A DNA stretch of 39,195 nucleotides from Bradyrhizobium sp. U87765 SZCCT0048 (GCF_018131225.1 NZ_JAFCMM010000010.1:1-39195), one strand, 5' to 3'. Shown: positions 15,700-24,263, counted from the stretch's first letter. The notes: a model not told the origin generated them from the letters alone. Program-made: numbers and translations.

Positions 15700-17130
15700 T
15701 CAACCGCCGAGCACGACCGACAGCTGCTGGCCGCCACGCTGCAGCGTGATGCGCCACAACCGGCTGCCCTCCTTCGTCACACGCTCGAGGTCGGCGGTGC
15801 GGGAGATCTTCTGGCCGTTGACCTGGGTGATGATGTCGCCCTTCTGGAAGCCGACATTGGCGGCGAGCGCGTCGTCCGAGAAGCTGATGATGATCACCCC
15901 CTCGGCGCTGCCGTCGAGGTGCAACTCGTCGGCGAGCGCCGGCGAGATGTTGGCGACGGTCGCGCCCTGGAATGGCGAGCGCGATTTGAGCACGATCTCG
16001 TCGCGACCGCTGTCCGGCGCGGTCTCCAGCGGCACCGTCAGCTTGACCTGCTTGCCCGCGCGCTGCACCTCGATCGCGGCGGTGCCGCCGAGCGTGCGGG
16101 TGGCGAAGCGGTAGTCGAACGCGTTGGGATCGTCGATCGCCTGGCCTTCGATGGACAGGATCAGATCCGACAGCTTGAGGCCGGCGCGCGCCGCCGGGCT
16201 GCCGGACACCACGCTCGCGACCAGCGCACCGGTGGGGCGCGGCAGGCCGAGCGTCTCGGCAATCTCCGGCGTCACCGCCTGCAGCCGCGCGCCCAGCCAG
16301 GGACGCTTGACCGCGGTGCCGCCGCTCTTGGCGGACGCCACCACGACGCGAACCATGTTGGCGGGGATGGCGAAGCCGATGCCCTGCGATCCGCCGGAGC
16401 GCGAGAAGATCGCGGTGTTGATGCCGACGAGACGGCCGGTCATGTCGACGAGCGCGCCGCCCGAGTTGCCGGGGTTGATCGCGGCATCGGTCTGGATGAA
16501 GAACTGATAGTCGGTGATGCCGACCTGGGTGCGCGCCAGCGCCGAGACGATGCCGTGGGTCACGGTCTGGCCGACCCCGAACGGATTGCCGATCGCCAGC
16601 ACGACGTCGCCGACCAGCAGCTCATCGGAGTTCGCGAATTCGAGCGTCGGGAAGCGCTCGCGGGCATCCTTGATCCGGAGCACGGCGAGATCGCTGCGGC
16701 TGTCCTTGAGCACGATCTCGGCCTCGAACTCGCGCTTGTCGGCGAGCGATACCTTCACCTGGTCGGCGCCTTCGATGACATGGTTGTTGGTGACGACGAG
16801 ACCGCCGGCGTCGACGATCACACCCGAGCCGAGCGAGCGTTGCATCTGCTCGGGCTGCTGGCCCGGCACGCCGAAGAAACGGCGAAAGATCGGATCGTCG
16901 AGCAGCGGATTGCGGTTCTGGATCACCTTCGCCGCGTAGACATTGACGACCGCCGGCTGCACGCGCTGGACGATCGGCGCGTAGGACAGCCGCAGCTGGC
17001 TCGCTGAACTCGGAACCACCCGGTCCTGCGCGCGATCCTGGGCAAGCGCGGGCGCCGCCGACGCGAACACGGTGGCGAGCACCAGGGTCGACAGGGCCAG
17101 CGGCGCGAAGAGGTGAGAAAGACGCGTCAT
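15700..17130 (-). CDS. degP: DegP/HtrA (Do) family periplasmic serine protease
   Basis: 476 residues with a Sec signal peptide (LALSTLVLATVFASAAPALAQ). The trypsin-like triad is complete: His117 in NNHVIE, Asp147 in SDLAVL, Ser223 in GNSGGA. Two PDZ domains follow (~275-365, with GLKLSDLILSIEGQ; ~385-470, with GFQKGDIITQVNGQ). It degrades or chaperones misfolded envelope proteins. The ATG at 17130 has AGGAC eight bases upstream. It is the first gene of a minus-strand unit with rarA. A role in quality control of the porins encoded beyond the upstream gap is biologically sensible but unproven. Confidence 0.95.
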   Translation of the reverse strand: MTRLSHLFAPLALSTLVLATVFASAAPALAQDRAQDRVVPSSASQLRLSYAPIVQRVQPAVVNVYAAKVIQNRNPLLDDPIFRRFFGVPGQQPEQMQRSLGSGVIVDAGGLVVTNNHVIEGADQVKVSLADKREFEAEIVLKDSRSDLAVLRIKDARERFPTLEFANSDELLVGDVVLAIGNPFGVGQTVTHGIVSALARTQVGITDYQFFIQTDAAINPGNSGGALVDMTGRLVGINTAIFSRSGGSQGIGFAIPANMVRVVVASAKSGGTAVKRPWLGARLQAVTPEIAETLGLPRPTGALVASVVSGSPAARAGLKLSDLILSIEGQAIDDPNAFDYRFATRTLGGTAAIEVQRAGKQVKLTVPLETAPDSGRDEIVLKSRSPFQGATVANISPALADELHLDGSAEGVIIISFSDDALAANVGFQKGDIITQVNGQKISRTADLERVTKEGSRLWRITLQRGGQQLSVVLGG

Positions 17131-18206
17131 CAATTCGTCCTGCAAAAAGCGTGATCCGTGGAATTTTTTACTCGTTCCGGCGAGAGCATCGCGCAGCGTC
17201 TCCGCCCCGGTGTTCCCGGCGCACGAACCGAGCCGGTCCGGACGCAGAGGCGCCCGCGAAAGCCGCGGGCATCGCCCGGAGATTCGGCCGCGACGCAATG
17301 CACCCCCGAGAATAGACCAAAAAAACTGTCATATAAATGGCTTAGCACCCTGCCGGGAGACGCCGTGATCCCGGCCGGAATGATGCTCGTCGCGGGAGCA
17401 GCATGGGCCGACGCGTATGGCCCGGGCGCGGCCTGTCATTTCCCGCCTCGTCCGCCTCCCGCCTCGTCCGCCCGCAGGGATCGTCAGCGCGGCGCCGCAG
17501 ATCGTCCTGTTGCCATTTGCGCCCATCACACAGCCACCGCGACGCACGCCCATCGCTGCATGCGACGCAGGCCACGGCGATCGCTCGCGCGATCGCGCGC
17601 CATGACGCCAATCGCGACGTCATCGCATCCAGCTCCGACGAAAGTCGCAGGGCTCGTCGCGCCGCCGAGTCGGTTTCTCAGCATCCGCTTGCAGTGTGAT
17701 GATCGCGCATCTCGCGCTGCGCGCGTATCGCGAACCAGCGGTTCCAGCAGCTCGAAATCGACCTGCACCGTGCGCGCTCGCATTATCGCAACGAAGTATG
17801 ACAGTCGTTTCTCACGGAGGTGAGACACATTGACCGCATTGCTGTGTTGCGCGGCGCCACTTCGCTGTTTTGTTCAGCCACATCAAAGCCGTGTATGCGA
17901 GGCCTGCATTTTCAGGGGTCGACGCATGTCAGCCATGCCGCATGACACTCTTGTTACAAACTGTGTCCGCGCAGCCACAATGATTATCACAAAGGAATAT
18001 AACTAAGTTTGCTAATTGAACTCGCCCCGCAGCATCCGCTATTCCCGCCTTACGACGCAGGGGGGCACCTCGATGTCGTTTCGTCCAACTCTCGCGCTCG
18101 TTGACATCCGCAACGGTATGCGAGGCGAACGACGGATCAGCGGGCGGATGACGGAGCGCGGCTGCGTTCCCGGTCGCCGCCCATCAGACCGATCTGGAGG
18201 TTTTAC
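17131..18206. other. 1.08 kb region without a convincing gene
   Basis: This is the longest gene-free stretch, between divergent degP and the first porin. Open frames here have Arg/Ser/Pro-rich composition and no family features. Visible structure: a hairpin GCCCGCG-AAAGC-CGCGGGC (17252-17270); a hairpin TCTCAC-GGAG-GTGAGA (17810-17825) that contains a perfect GGAGGTGA, followed by a 58-codon frame from a TTG at 17830 to 18006; and a more AT-rich zone (17940-18025) that probably holds the porin promoter, with TATAAC at 17998-18003. No tRNA fold was recognised. It may be decayed coding sequence. Confidence 0.6.
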
Positions 18207-19709
18207 ATGACTACGATGAAGGGCCTTATTCTGGGCACCGCGGCGAGCCTCGTCGCGCTGACCGGTGCGCAGGCCGCCGACCTTCCCGTCAAGGCGAAGG
18301 CTGTCGAATACGTCAAGATCTGCTCGCTGTACGGCGCGGGCTTCTACTACATCCCGGGCACCGACACCTGCATCCGCATCGGCGGCGCGCTGCGTGTCGG
18401 CACCTCGTTCAACGGCGGCGTGTGGGGCGTGCCGTTCTATCAGGGCGGCGCCGGCGGCGCGGGCTCCTACAACCGCAACTACTTCACGACCCGCGAACGC
18501 ATCACGCTGTTCGTCGACACCCGCACGCAGACCGACTACGGCGTCGTGCGCACCTACGCCAACATGCTGTTCGACTTCTCGCAGGGCCGCGAGAGCATCG
18601 CCGGCGGTTACATCGAGAACGACTTCATCTTCATCCAGTTCGCCGGCTTCACCTTCGGTAAGGCGGTGTCGCAGTTCGATCCGCAGTGGACGCTGGCCAA
18701 GCCGCTCATCAGCACCAGCGGCTTCTTCTCGGGCAGCTACGATGCCACCGGCATCCCGCAGCTGTCGTACACCGCCGAGTTCGGCAACGGCGTGTCGGCG
18801 TCGCTGTCGCTCGAAGACGCCCAGCCCTACCGTTCGTCGGGTGTCGTCAACACCTCGCTCGGCGGCACCAACGCCCTGCTCGGCCCGTTCGGCAGCGCCA
18901 CCACCGCTTATGGCGTGACCTCGAACAACTTCCAGGGCAACGCCCAGGGCGGCGACCACGTTCCGGATATCGTCGCGAACGTTCGCCTCGACCAGGCCTG
19001 GGGCTCGCTGCACCTCGGCGCCGCCGCGCACGAAGTGCACGGCACCTACTACAACCCCGCCGACAGCAACACCGGCCACCCCGACTCGACCTGGGGCTAT
19101 GCCGTCATCGGCGCGTTTGAGCTGAAGAACCTGCCGACCGGCGTGGGCGACAGCTTGAAGGTGCAGGCCACCTTCGCCAACGGCGCGGCCAAGTACGTGT
19201 TCGGCGGCACCTGGGATTCGGCTGGCGCTGGTCGTCTCGCCAAGATCGGCGACGGCGGCATGGCGTTCGGCTACGTCCTCGACGGCGTGTACGGTCTCGG
19301 CACCGGCATCCAGAAGAGCGACTCGTGGGAAGTCAGCGGCTTCTACGAGCACTACTGGACCCCGGCCTGGCGCACCTCGGTGTTCGGTTCGTACAGCCAC
19401 ATCTCGTACGGCTCGGCCGGCGACGCCCTCCTGCTCGCTGCCGCCAACGGTGGCCGTCTGAGCACCGGCGTCACCAACGCCACCGGCAGCTTCGGCTTCG
19501 GCGTGATGCAGTTCGGCACCCGCACCGCGTGGGATCCGGTCAAGAACCTGACCGTCGCGGCGGAGTTCGACTACACCCGTCTCGAGCAGAACCTCAACGG
19601 CACGTTCACCAACACGAGCGCGTATCAGGGTGTCGCCTCGGGCACCACGCTGCAGCTCAAGGATCAGAACATCTACTCGGGTCACGTTCAGGTCACCCGC
19701 AGCTTCTGA
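18207..19709 (+). CDS. Porin, Porin_2 (Omp2b/RopA-like) family, copy 1
   Basis: 500 residues. The signal peptide MTTMKGLILGTAASLVALTGAQA is cleaved before ADLPVKAKAVEYVKIC. The mature protein opens with YGAGFYYIPGTDTCIRIGGALR and continues as alternating beta-strands with aromatic girdles, including the DFSQGRESIAGGYIENDFIFIQFAGFTFGKA stretch that is typical of rhizobial porins. It ends in the outer-membrane beta-signal VTRSF. It should form a trimeric 16-stranded diffusion channel in the outer membrane. The ATG is preceded by GGAGG with six-base spacing. Strong C/G third-position bias fits high expression. It is a tandem paralogue of the next gene. Confidence 0.95.
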   Translation: MTTMKGLILGTAASLVALTGAQAADLPVKAKAVEYVKICSLYGAGFYYIPGTDTCIRIGGALRVGTSFNGGVWGVPFYQGGAGGAGSYNRNYFTTRERITLFVDTRTQTDYGVVRTYANMLFDFSQGRESIAGGYIENDFIFIQFAGFTFGKAVSQFDPQWTLAKPLISTSGFFSGSYDATGIPQLSYTAEFGNGVSASLSLEDAQPYRSSGVVNTSLGGTNALLGPFGSATTAYGVTSNNFQGNAQGGDHVPDIVANVRLDQAWGSLHLGAAAHEVHGTYYNPADSNTGHPDSTWGYAVIGAFELKNLPTGVGDSLKVQATFANGAAKYVFGGTWDSAGAGRLAKIGDGGMAFGYVLDGVYGLGTGIQKSDSWEVSGFYEHYWTPAWRTSVFGSYSHISYGSAGDALLLAAANGGRLSTGVTNATGSFGFGVMQFGTRTAWDPVKNLTVAAEFDYTRLEQNLNGTFTNTSAYQGVASGTTLQLKDQNIYSGHVQVTRSF

Positions 19710-19769
19710 TCTCGGCGATCGTCAACAGAGAAGCCCGCTCCGGCGGACCCATCGATGTTGACCTCCAGG

Positions 19770-19805
19770 GACCTCCGGCGATGCCCCGCCGGAGGTCTTT
19801 CCTTT
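19770..19805 (+). terminator. Intrinsic terminator of porin copy 1
   Basis: A 10-bp perfect stem, GACCTCCGGC (19770-19779) and GCCGGAGGTC (19788-19797), with an 8-base loop, followed by TTTCCTTTTT. It lies 60 bp after the porin stop. The stem is identical to that of the terminator after the second porin. Confidence 0.88.
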
Positions 19806-19830
19806 TTGAGGGCCGGCGCCGGCGCGCCGG

Positions 19831-19844
19831 ATGACGCCCGTCAT
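19831..19844. promoter_or_regulatory. 14-bp palindrome upstream of porin copy 2
   Basis: ATGACG-CC-CGTCAT is a perfect inverted repeat. It lies just after the first porin's terminator and 172 bp before the second porin's start. It is a candidate operator; no regulator is identified. The rest of the 307-bp inter-porin spacer holds the terminator, an ACAAACTGT element (19951-19959) and the Shine-Dalgarno AGGGG of the second porin. Confidence 0.3.
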
Positions 19845-20016
19845 ATCATTGTCATGCAAACGACCGGCCCGGCCGGTATCTCCTCACCGGAAATACGAGG
19901 TGGGGCGAAACTGCCACAGGTGGCCTTTTTCGTTCGATGCATCGCACCTGACAAACTGTCGCAGTCTGTTTCCGGGTAACATCCGTTGCAGAACAGGACT
20001 CACACAGGGGCGTTCC

Positions 20017-21540
20017 ATGAATCGGCATCATACCCGTCTTCTCAAGGCTCTCGTGTTCGGAACCGCGGCCGGTCTGGCGACGCTGAGCACGGCCGATGCG
20101 GCCGATCTTCCGGTCAAGGCGAAGGCGGTCGAATACGTCAAGATCTGCACGGCCTACGGCGCGGGCTTCTACTACATCCCCGGCACCGACACCTGCATCC
20201 GTCTCGGCGGCGCGATCCGCGTCGGCACCACGTTCAACGGCAATCCGTGGGATGTGCCGTTCTTCCAGGGCAGCACCGGCGGCGCCAACGCCTATAACCG
20301 CAACTATTTCGGCGCCCGCGAGCGCGCTTATCTCAACATCGACACCCGCACCGCGACCGAGTACGGCGTCGTCCGCACCTACGCCAGCCTGCTGTTCGAC
20401 TTCTCGCAGGGCCGTGAGAGCATCGCCGGCGGCTATGTCGAGAACGACTTCCTGTTCATCCAGTTCGCCGGCTTCACGTTCGGCAAGGCGGTGTCGGAGT
20501 TCGATCCGCAGTGGGCGCTGTCGAAGCCGATCATCGGCACCTCGACCGGCGCGCTGTCCGGCTCGCACAATGACACCGGCATTCCGCAGCTCGCCTACAC
20601 CGCCGAGTTCGGCGGCGGCGTGTCGGGCACGATCTCGCTCGAGGATGCCCAGCCCTACCGCTCCGCCGGCGTCGTCAATACCTCGCTCACCGGCACCAAC
20701 GCCTTGCTCGGCCCGTTCGGCGGCGCGACGCTGGCCTATGGCGTGGCGTCGAACACCTTCCAGGGCAACGCCCAGGGCGGCGACCATGTACCCGATATCG
20801 TCGGCAACCTGCGCTACGATCAGGCCTGGGGCTCGCTGCACCTCGCCGCGGCCGCGCATGAAGTGCACGGCACCTACTACACCCCCACCAACAGCGACAC
20901 CGGCCACCCGGACTCGACCTGGGGCTACGCGGTCATCGGCGCGTTCGAACTCAAGAACCTGCCCACCGGCGTCGGCGACAGCCTGAAGGTTCAGGCGTCG
21001 TTCGCCAACGGCGCCGCCAAGTACATCTTCGGCGGTTCCACCGATACCTCCGGCGCAGGCCGCTTCGCCAAGATCGGTGGCGGCGGCATGGCGTTCGGCT
21101 ACGTGCTCGACGGTGTCTACGGCAACGGCACCGGGATCCAGAAGAGCGACGCCTGGCAGGTCGCCGGCTTCTACGAGCACTACTGGACGCCGGCCTGGCG
21201 CACGTCGCTGTTCGGCTCCTACAGCCACATCTCCTACGGCGCCACCGGCGACGCCCTGCTGCTGGCCGCCGCCAACGGCGCAGGCCTGAGCACGGGCTTC
21301 ACCAACGCGACCGGCAGTTTTGCGTTCAGCTTCGCCGAGGTCGGCACCCGCACGGCCTGGACGCCCGTGAAGGACCTGACCTTCGCCGCCGAATTCAGCT
21401 ACGTGCGCATGATGCAGAACCTCAACGGCACCTTCACCACCACGGGCACCGCGATCCCCGGCTACACCGCCGGCTCGACGCTGCAGCTCAAGAACCAGAA
21501 CCTGTATCAGGGCGCGGTCGAAGTTCGCCGCAACTTCTGA
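20017..21540 (+). CDS. Porin, Porin_2 family, copy 2
   Basis: 507 residues from the ATG at 20017, which has AGGGG seven bases upstream. The leader is MNRHHTRLLKALVFGTAAGLATLSTADA, then ADLPVKAKAVEYVKIC as in copy 1. The two mature proteins align end to end with roughly four residues in five the same by eye. Differences cluster in surface-loop-like segments, for example GNPWDVPFFQGSTGGAN versus GGVWGVPFYQGGAGGAG, and near the C-terminus. It ends VRRNF, the outer-membrane beta-signal. Function and location are as for copy 1; loop differences could alter permeability or phage and antibody recognition. Each copy has its own leader and terminator, so separate expression is likely. Confidence 0.95.
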   Translation: MNRHHTRLLKALVFGTAAGLATLSTADAADLPVKAKAVEYVKICTAYGAGFYYIPGTDTCIRLGGAIRVGTTFNGNPWDVPFFQGSTGGANAYNRNYFGARERAYLNIDTRTATEYGVVRTYASLLFDFSQGRESIAGGYVENDFLFIQFAGFTFGKAVSEFDPQWALSKPIIGTSTGALSGSHNDTGIPQLAYTAEFGGGVSGTISLEDAQPYRSAGVVNTSLTGTNALLGPFGGATLAYGVASNTFQGNAQGGDHVPDIVGNLRYDQAWGSLHLAAAAHEVHGTYYTPTNSDTGHPDSTWGYAVIGAFELKNLPTGVGDSLKVQASFANGAAKYIFGGSTDTSGAGRFAKIGGGGMAFGYVLDGVYGNGTGIQKSDAWQVAGFYEHYWTPAWRTSLFGSYSHISYGATGDALLLAAANGAGLSTGFTNATGSFAFSFAEVGTRTAWTPVKDLTFAAEFSYVRMMQNLNGTFTTTGTAIPGYTAGSTLQLKNQNLYQGAVEVRRNF

Positions 21541-21592
21541 GGCGTTCTCCGCGGGGGCGAGTTCGCACCGGCCTCCGCGATCGAAACAGAAA

Positions 21593-21623
21593 GACCTCCG
21601 GCGCGCCCCGCCGGAGGTCTTTT
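21593..21623 (+). terminator. Intrinsic terminator of porin copy 2
   Basis: A 10-bp perfect stem, GACCTCCGGC (21593-21602) and GCCGGAGGTC (21610-21619), with a 7-base loop GCGCCCC, followed by TTTT. It lies 52 bp after the porin stop and uses the same stem as the terminator of copy 1. Confidence 0.88.
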
Positions 21624-21735
21624 GTTCAGGCACGCGCCTTTGTCGGTCAAGGCAGCCGGTCAACGCATTGCGGTCGAACCCGGCACGCGCCGCGCAACGC
21701 TGTCGCGCCCGTCTCGACTGCCACCCAAGGCCGCG

Positions 21736-22080
21736 TCAGGCGGCGTCCGCGACCTGACGGGCGCGGTGATCCTCGCCCCAGGCCTTGAGCACGTCGATGA
21801 CCGGGCGCAGCCGCTCGCCCATCTCGGACAAGGTGTATTCGACCCGCGGCGGGACCTCCGGATAGACCTTGCGGATCACGAGGCCATCCTCCTCCAGCGC
21901 CCGCAGTTGCTTGGTCAGCATCCGCTGGGTGATGCGCGGCATCTTGCGCTTGAGCTCGCCGAACCGGCAGGTGCCGTCCTGCAGATGAAAGAGGATGACG
22001 CCCTTCCACTTGCCATCGATCAGGTCCAGCGTGACCTCGACCGGACATCCCGGCCCGCAGCCGAAATCCTTCCGCTTCAT
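21736..22080 (-). CDS. HxlR-family transcriptional regulator (QorR/YodB-like)
   Basis: 114 residues. CGPGCPVEVTLDLIDGKWKGVILFHL, then RFGELKRKMPRITQRMLTKQLRALEEDGLVIRKVY and PRVEYTLSEMGERLRPVI is the complete HxlR (DUF24) winged helix-turn-helix. Cys8 and Cys12 are present; the conserved Cys just before PVE is the redox/quinone-sensing residue in YodB and QorR. It is divergent from a quinone-oxidoreductase-like gene with a dyad between them, an arrangement that matches qorR-qorA. It probably represses both genes until oxidised or alkylated; this is inference from the family. Confidence 0.92.
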   Translation of the reverse strand: MKRKDFGCGPGCPVEVTLDLIDGKWKGVILFHLQDGTCRFGELKRKMPRITQRMLTKQLRALEEDGLVIRKVYPEVPPRVEYTLSEMGERLRPVIDVLKAWGEDHRARQVADAA

Positions 22081-22092
22081 CGATAATTCCCA

Positions 22093-22114
22093 ATAGTATC
22101 CATTCGTGTACTAT
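22093..22114. promoter_or_regulatory. Inverted repeat, candidate HxlR operator
   Basis: ATAGTA (22093-22098) and TACTAT (22109-22114) are exact inverted repeats around a 10-bp centre, in the divergent spacer between the HxlR gene (start 22080) and the oxidoreductase (start 22213). The arms also resemble -10 elements on either strand, so a bound dimer would block both promoters. Binding is inferred. Confidence 0.55.
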
Positions 22115-22212
22115 ATCCCTGTTTGCACCGTACTTGCAATTTCAGCCCTGCCGCGACACTTCTGAAACCGTCGGTGACGGATATGGCCGTCGCCCAACCG
22201 GAGACCTGTCGG

Positions 22213-23226
22213 ATGAAGGCCGTTGGCTACAGCAAGTCCCTGCCGATCGACGCAGCGGACGCCCTGATCGATTTCGAAACAGCGAAACCGGAGCCGAGCG
22301 GACGCGATCTTCGCGTCGCGGTGAAGGCCGTCTCCGTCAATCCGGTCGACACCAAGGTGCGCAAGCGCGCGGCGCCGCCGGCCGGCGAGATGAAGATCCT
22401 CGGCTTCGATGCCGCCGGCGTCGTCGACGCAGTCGGGCCGGAGGCGACGCTGTTCAAGCCGGGCGACGAGGTGTTCTACGCCGGCTCGATCCTGCGCCAG
22501 GGCACCAACTCCGAGTTTCACCTGGTCGATGAGCGCATCGTCGGACGCAAGCCGAAGTCGCTGGGGTTCGCCCAGGCTGCGGCCCTGCCCCTGACCTCGA
22601 TCACCGCCTGGGAGCTGCTGTTCGATCGCCTCGACGTGCAGCCCGGCAAGAGCATCGACCCGCGCACGCTGCTGATCGTCGGCGGCGCCGGCGGCGTCGG
22701 CTCGATCCTGATCCAGCTGGCGCGGCGGCTGACCGGCCTTGCGGTGGTCGCGACGGCGTCACGGCCGGAGTCGATCAAGTGGTGTCTCGAGCTCGGCGCC
22801 CACGCCGTGGTCGATCACAGCAAGCCGCTGAAGGAGCAGATCGACCAGCTCAAGCTGCCGCCGGTGCGGCTGATCGCCAGCCTGACCAACACCGACCAGC
22901 ACTTCCCGGCCCTCGTCGATATCCTGGCGCCGCAAGGCAAGATCGGCCTCATCGACGATCCGGCGGCGCTCAACGCCACGCTGCTCAAGGGCAAGGCAGC
23001 GTCGCTGCACTGGGAATCGATGTTCACCCGCTCCTCGTTCCAGACCGCCGACATGATCGCGCAGCATCGCCTGCTCAACGACGTCGCCAACCTGATCGAC
23101 AACGGCGTGCTGCGCACCACGCTCGACAAGGTGCTCGGCAGGATCAACGCGGCCACGCTCAAGCAGGCGCACGCCGCGATCGAGGGCGGCCGCTCGACCG
23201 GCAAGCTGGTGCTGGAAGGCTGGTGA
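22213..23226 (+). CDS. Zinc-type alcohol dehydrogenase-like / NADPH:quinone oxidoreductase
   Basis: 337 residues from the ATG at 22213 (MKAVGYSKSLPI), which has GGAGA nine bases upstream. The N-terminal GroES-like domain has VNPVDTKVRKR and ILGFDAAGVVDAVG, and the Rossmann domain has VGGAGGVGS (156-164). The structural-zinc Cys cluster and the catalytic zinc ligands of true alcohol dehydrogenases are absent, so it resembles quinone oxidoreductase / adh_fam_1 (TIGR02817-type) proteins that reduce quinones or reactive enones with NADPH. The divergent HxlR gene supports a role in electrophile or quinone stress. Confidence 0.88.
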   Translation: MKAVGYSKSLPIDAADALIDFETAKPEPSGRDLRVAVKAVSVNPVDTKVRKRAAPPAGEMKILGFDAAGVVDAVGPEATLFKPGDEVFYAGSILRQGTNSEFHLVDERIVGRKPKSLGFAQAAALPLTSITAWELLFDRLDVQPGKSIDPRTLLIVGGAGGVGSILIQLARRLTGLAVVATASRPESIKWCLELGAHAVVDHSKPLKEQIDQLKLPPVRLIASLTNTDQHFPALVDILAPQGKIGLIDDPAALNATLLKGKAASLHWESMFTRSSFQTADMIAQHRLLNDVANLIDNGVLRTTLDKVLGRINAATLKQAHAAIEGGRSTGKLVLEGW

Positions 23227-23251
23227 GCTAGGCTGGCAAGCTCCGGCGCGA

Positions 23252-23283
23252 GGGGCCAGCGGCGACACGCGCCGCCAGGCCCC
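23252..23283. terminator. Hairpin between convergent oxidoreductase genes
   Basis: Outer arms GGGGCC (23252-23257) and GGCCCC (23278-23283) enclose inner arms GCGGCG (23259-23264) and CGCCGC (23270-23275) with loop ACACG. It lies between the convergent quinone-oxidoreductase and SDR genes. No T-tract is visible, so termination is presumed from position and stability only. Confidence 0.45.
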
Positions 23284-23298
23284 GCCGCCGCGGGGGCG

Positions 23299-24093
23299 TC
23301 AGGCGATGGTATCGAGAATGCCGCCCTCGACCCGCAACGCCGCGCCGTTGGTGGCCGACGCCTCGCGCGAGCAGATGTAAACGGCCATGTTGGCGATCTC
23401 GTCGACACTGGCAAAGCGTTGCAGCAGCGAGGTCGAGCGGTGCTGCCTGACGAACGACGCGGCGGCCTCGTCGACGCTCTGGCCGCTCTGCGCCGCCATC
23501 GCGGCGAGAAACGCCTCGACGCCTTCGGAGCGCGTCGGCCCGGGCAGGATCGAGTTGACGGTAACGCCAGTGCCGCCGGTCAGCTTGGCAAGGCCACGCG
23601 CCACCGACAGCTGTGCGGTCTTGCTGGTGCCGTAGTGGATCATCTCGGTCGGGATGTTGAGCGCGGATTCCGACGAAACGAACAGCACCCGCCCCCAGTT
23701 GCGTGCCAGCATGCCCTTGAGATAGGCGCGCGACAGCCGCACGCCCGACAGCACGTTGACCTCGAAGAAGCGCGCCCAGTCGTCGTCGCTGATGTCGAAG
23801 AAGTCCTTCGGCTCGAAGATGCCGGCATTGTTGACGAGGATGTCGACGTCCGGCACCGCCGCGACCAGCGCCGCACAGCCCTCCGCCGTCGCGACGTCGG
23901 CCGCCACGCCGCGGACATCAGCGCCGCCGGCAGCCTGCGCAACCGCTGCGGCGGCCGCCTCGACACGGTCCTTGCTGCGGCCGTTGACCACGACGCTCGC
24001 ACCCGATGCCGCAAGCCCCCGCGCGATCGCCTGGCCGATGCCCCCGGTCGACCCGGTGACGATGGCGGTCTTGCCCGAAAGATCGATGTTCAT
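23299..24093 (-). CDS. Short-chain dehydrogenase/reductase (SDR)
   Basis: 264 residues. Classical SDR features are all present: TGSTGGIG (13-20) for NAD(P) binding, with Arg39 in NGRSKDR suggesting NADP preference, NNAG (88-91), catalytic Ser141, Tyr154 and Lys158 (HYGTSK), and the C-terminal PGPTRSEG. The ATG at 24093 has AGGAGAGG upstream. The substrate is unknown. The gene is monocistronic, convergent with the quinone oxidoreductase gene and separated from the ribosomal cluster by that cluster's terminator. Confidence 0.92.
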   Translation of the reverse strand: MNIDLSGKTAIVTGSTGGIGQAIARGLAASGASVVVNGRSKDRVEAAAAAVAQAAGGADVRGVAADVATAEGCAALVAAVPDVDILVNNAGIFEPKDFFDISDDDWARFFEVNVLSGVRLSRAYLKGMLARNWGRVLFVSSESALNIPTEMIHYGTSKTAQLSVARGLAKLTGGTGVTVNSILPGPTRSEGVEAFLAAMAAQSGQSVDEAAASFVRQHRSTSLLQRFASVDEIANMAVYICSREASATNGAALRVEGGILDTIA

Positions 24094-24237
24094 GCGCCTC
24101 TCCTTTGCCTGGCTGCCTGTTGATATTGGGAGCGCGCGAGAGCCGGCGCAATCACCACCGCCACAGCGCGGCCGCTGAATTTTCGATGTCCCTGCCCGCA
24201 TGGCCGCGGCGCGGCCGGCGGCGGAGCAGCGCGCAAC

Positions 24238-24263
24238 AAAAAAGCGGCGCCGAGGCGCCGCTT
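24238..24263 (-). terminator. Intrinsic terminator of the ribosomal protein cluster
   Basis: On the minus strand AAGCGGCGCC, a two-base loop region and GGCGCCGCTT form a 10-bp stem (24242-24263), directly followed by TTTTTT (24243-24238 overlap region). It lies 30 bp after the rplQ stop and is the clear end of the alpha operon. Confidence 0.92.

Noticed and set aside
17158..17823. 221-codon plus-strand frame between degP and the porin
   Set aside because: Arg/Ser/Pro-rich without family resemblance or Shine-Dalgarno; typical chance frame in high-GC DNA, though decayed coding sequence cannot be excluded.
17526..17828. 100-codon minus-strand frame (MSHLREKRLSYFVAIMRART)
   Set aside because: Plausible first residues, but no good Shine-Dalgarno, no recognised family, and a mixed codon pattern unlike its neighbours.
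18039..19685. Long minus-strand open frame opposite the first porin
   Set aside because: It mirrors the porin codon bias and gives an Ala/Val/Arg/Asp/Glu-rich product with no domain. The plus-strand porin fully explains the frame.
19852..21663. 603-codon minus-strand open frame opposite the second porin
   Set aside because: Same artefact; it is the antisense of a strongly GC3-biased gene, with no Shine-Dalgarno or family features.
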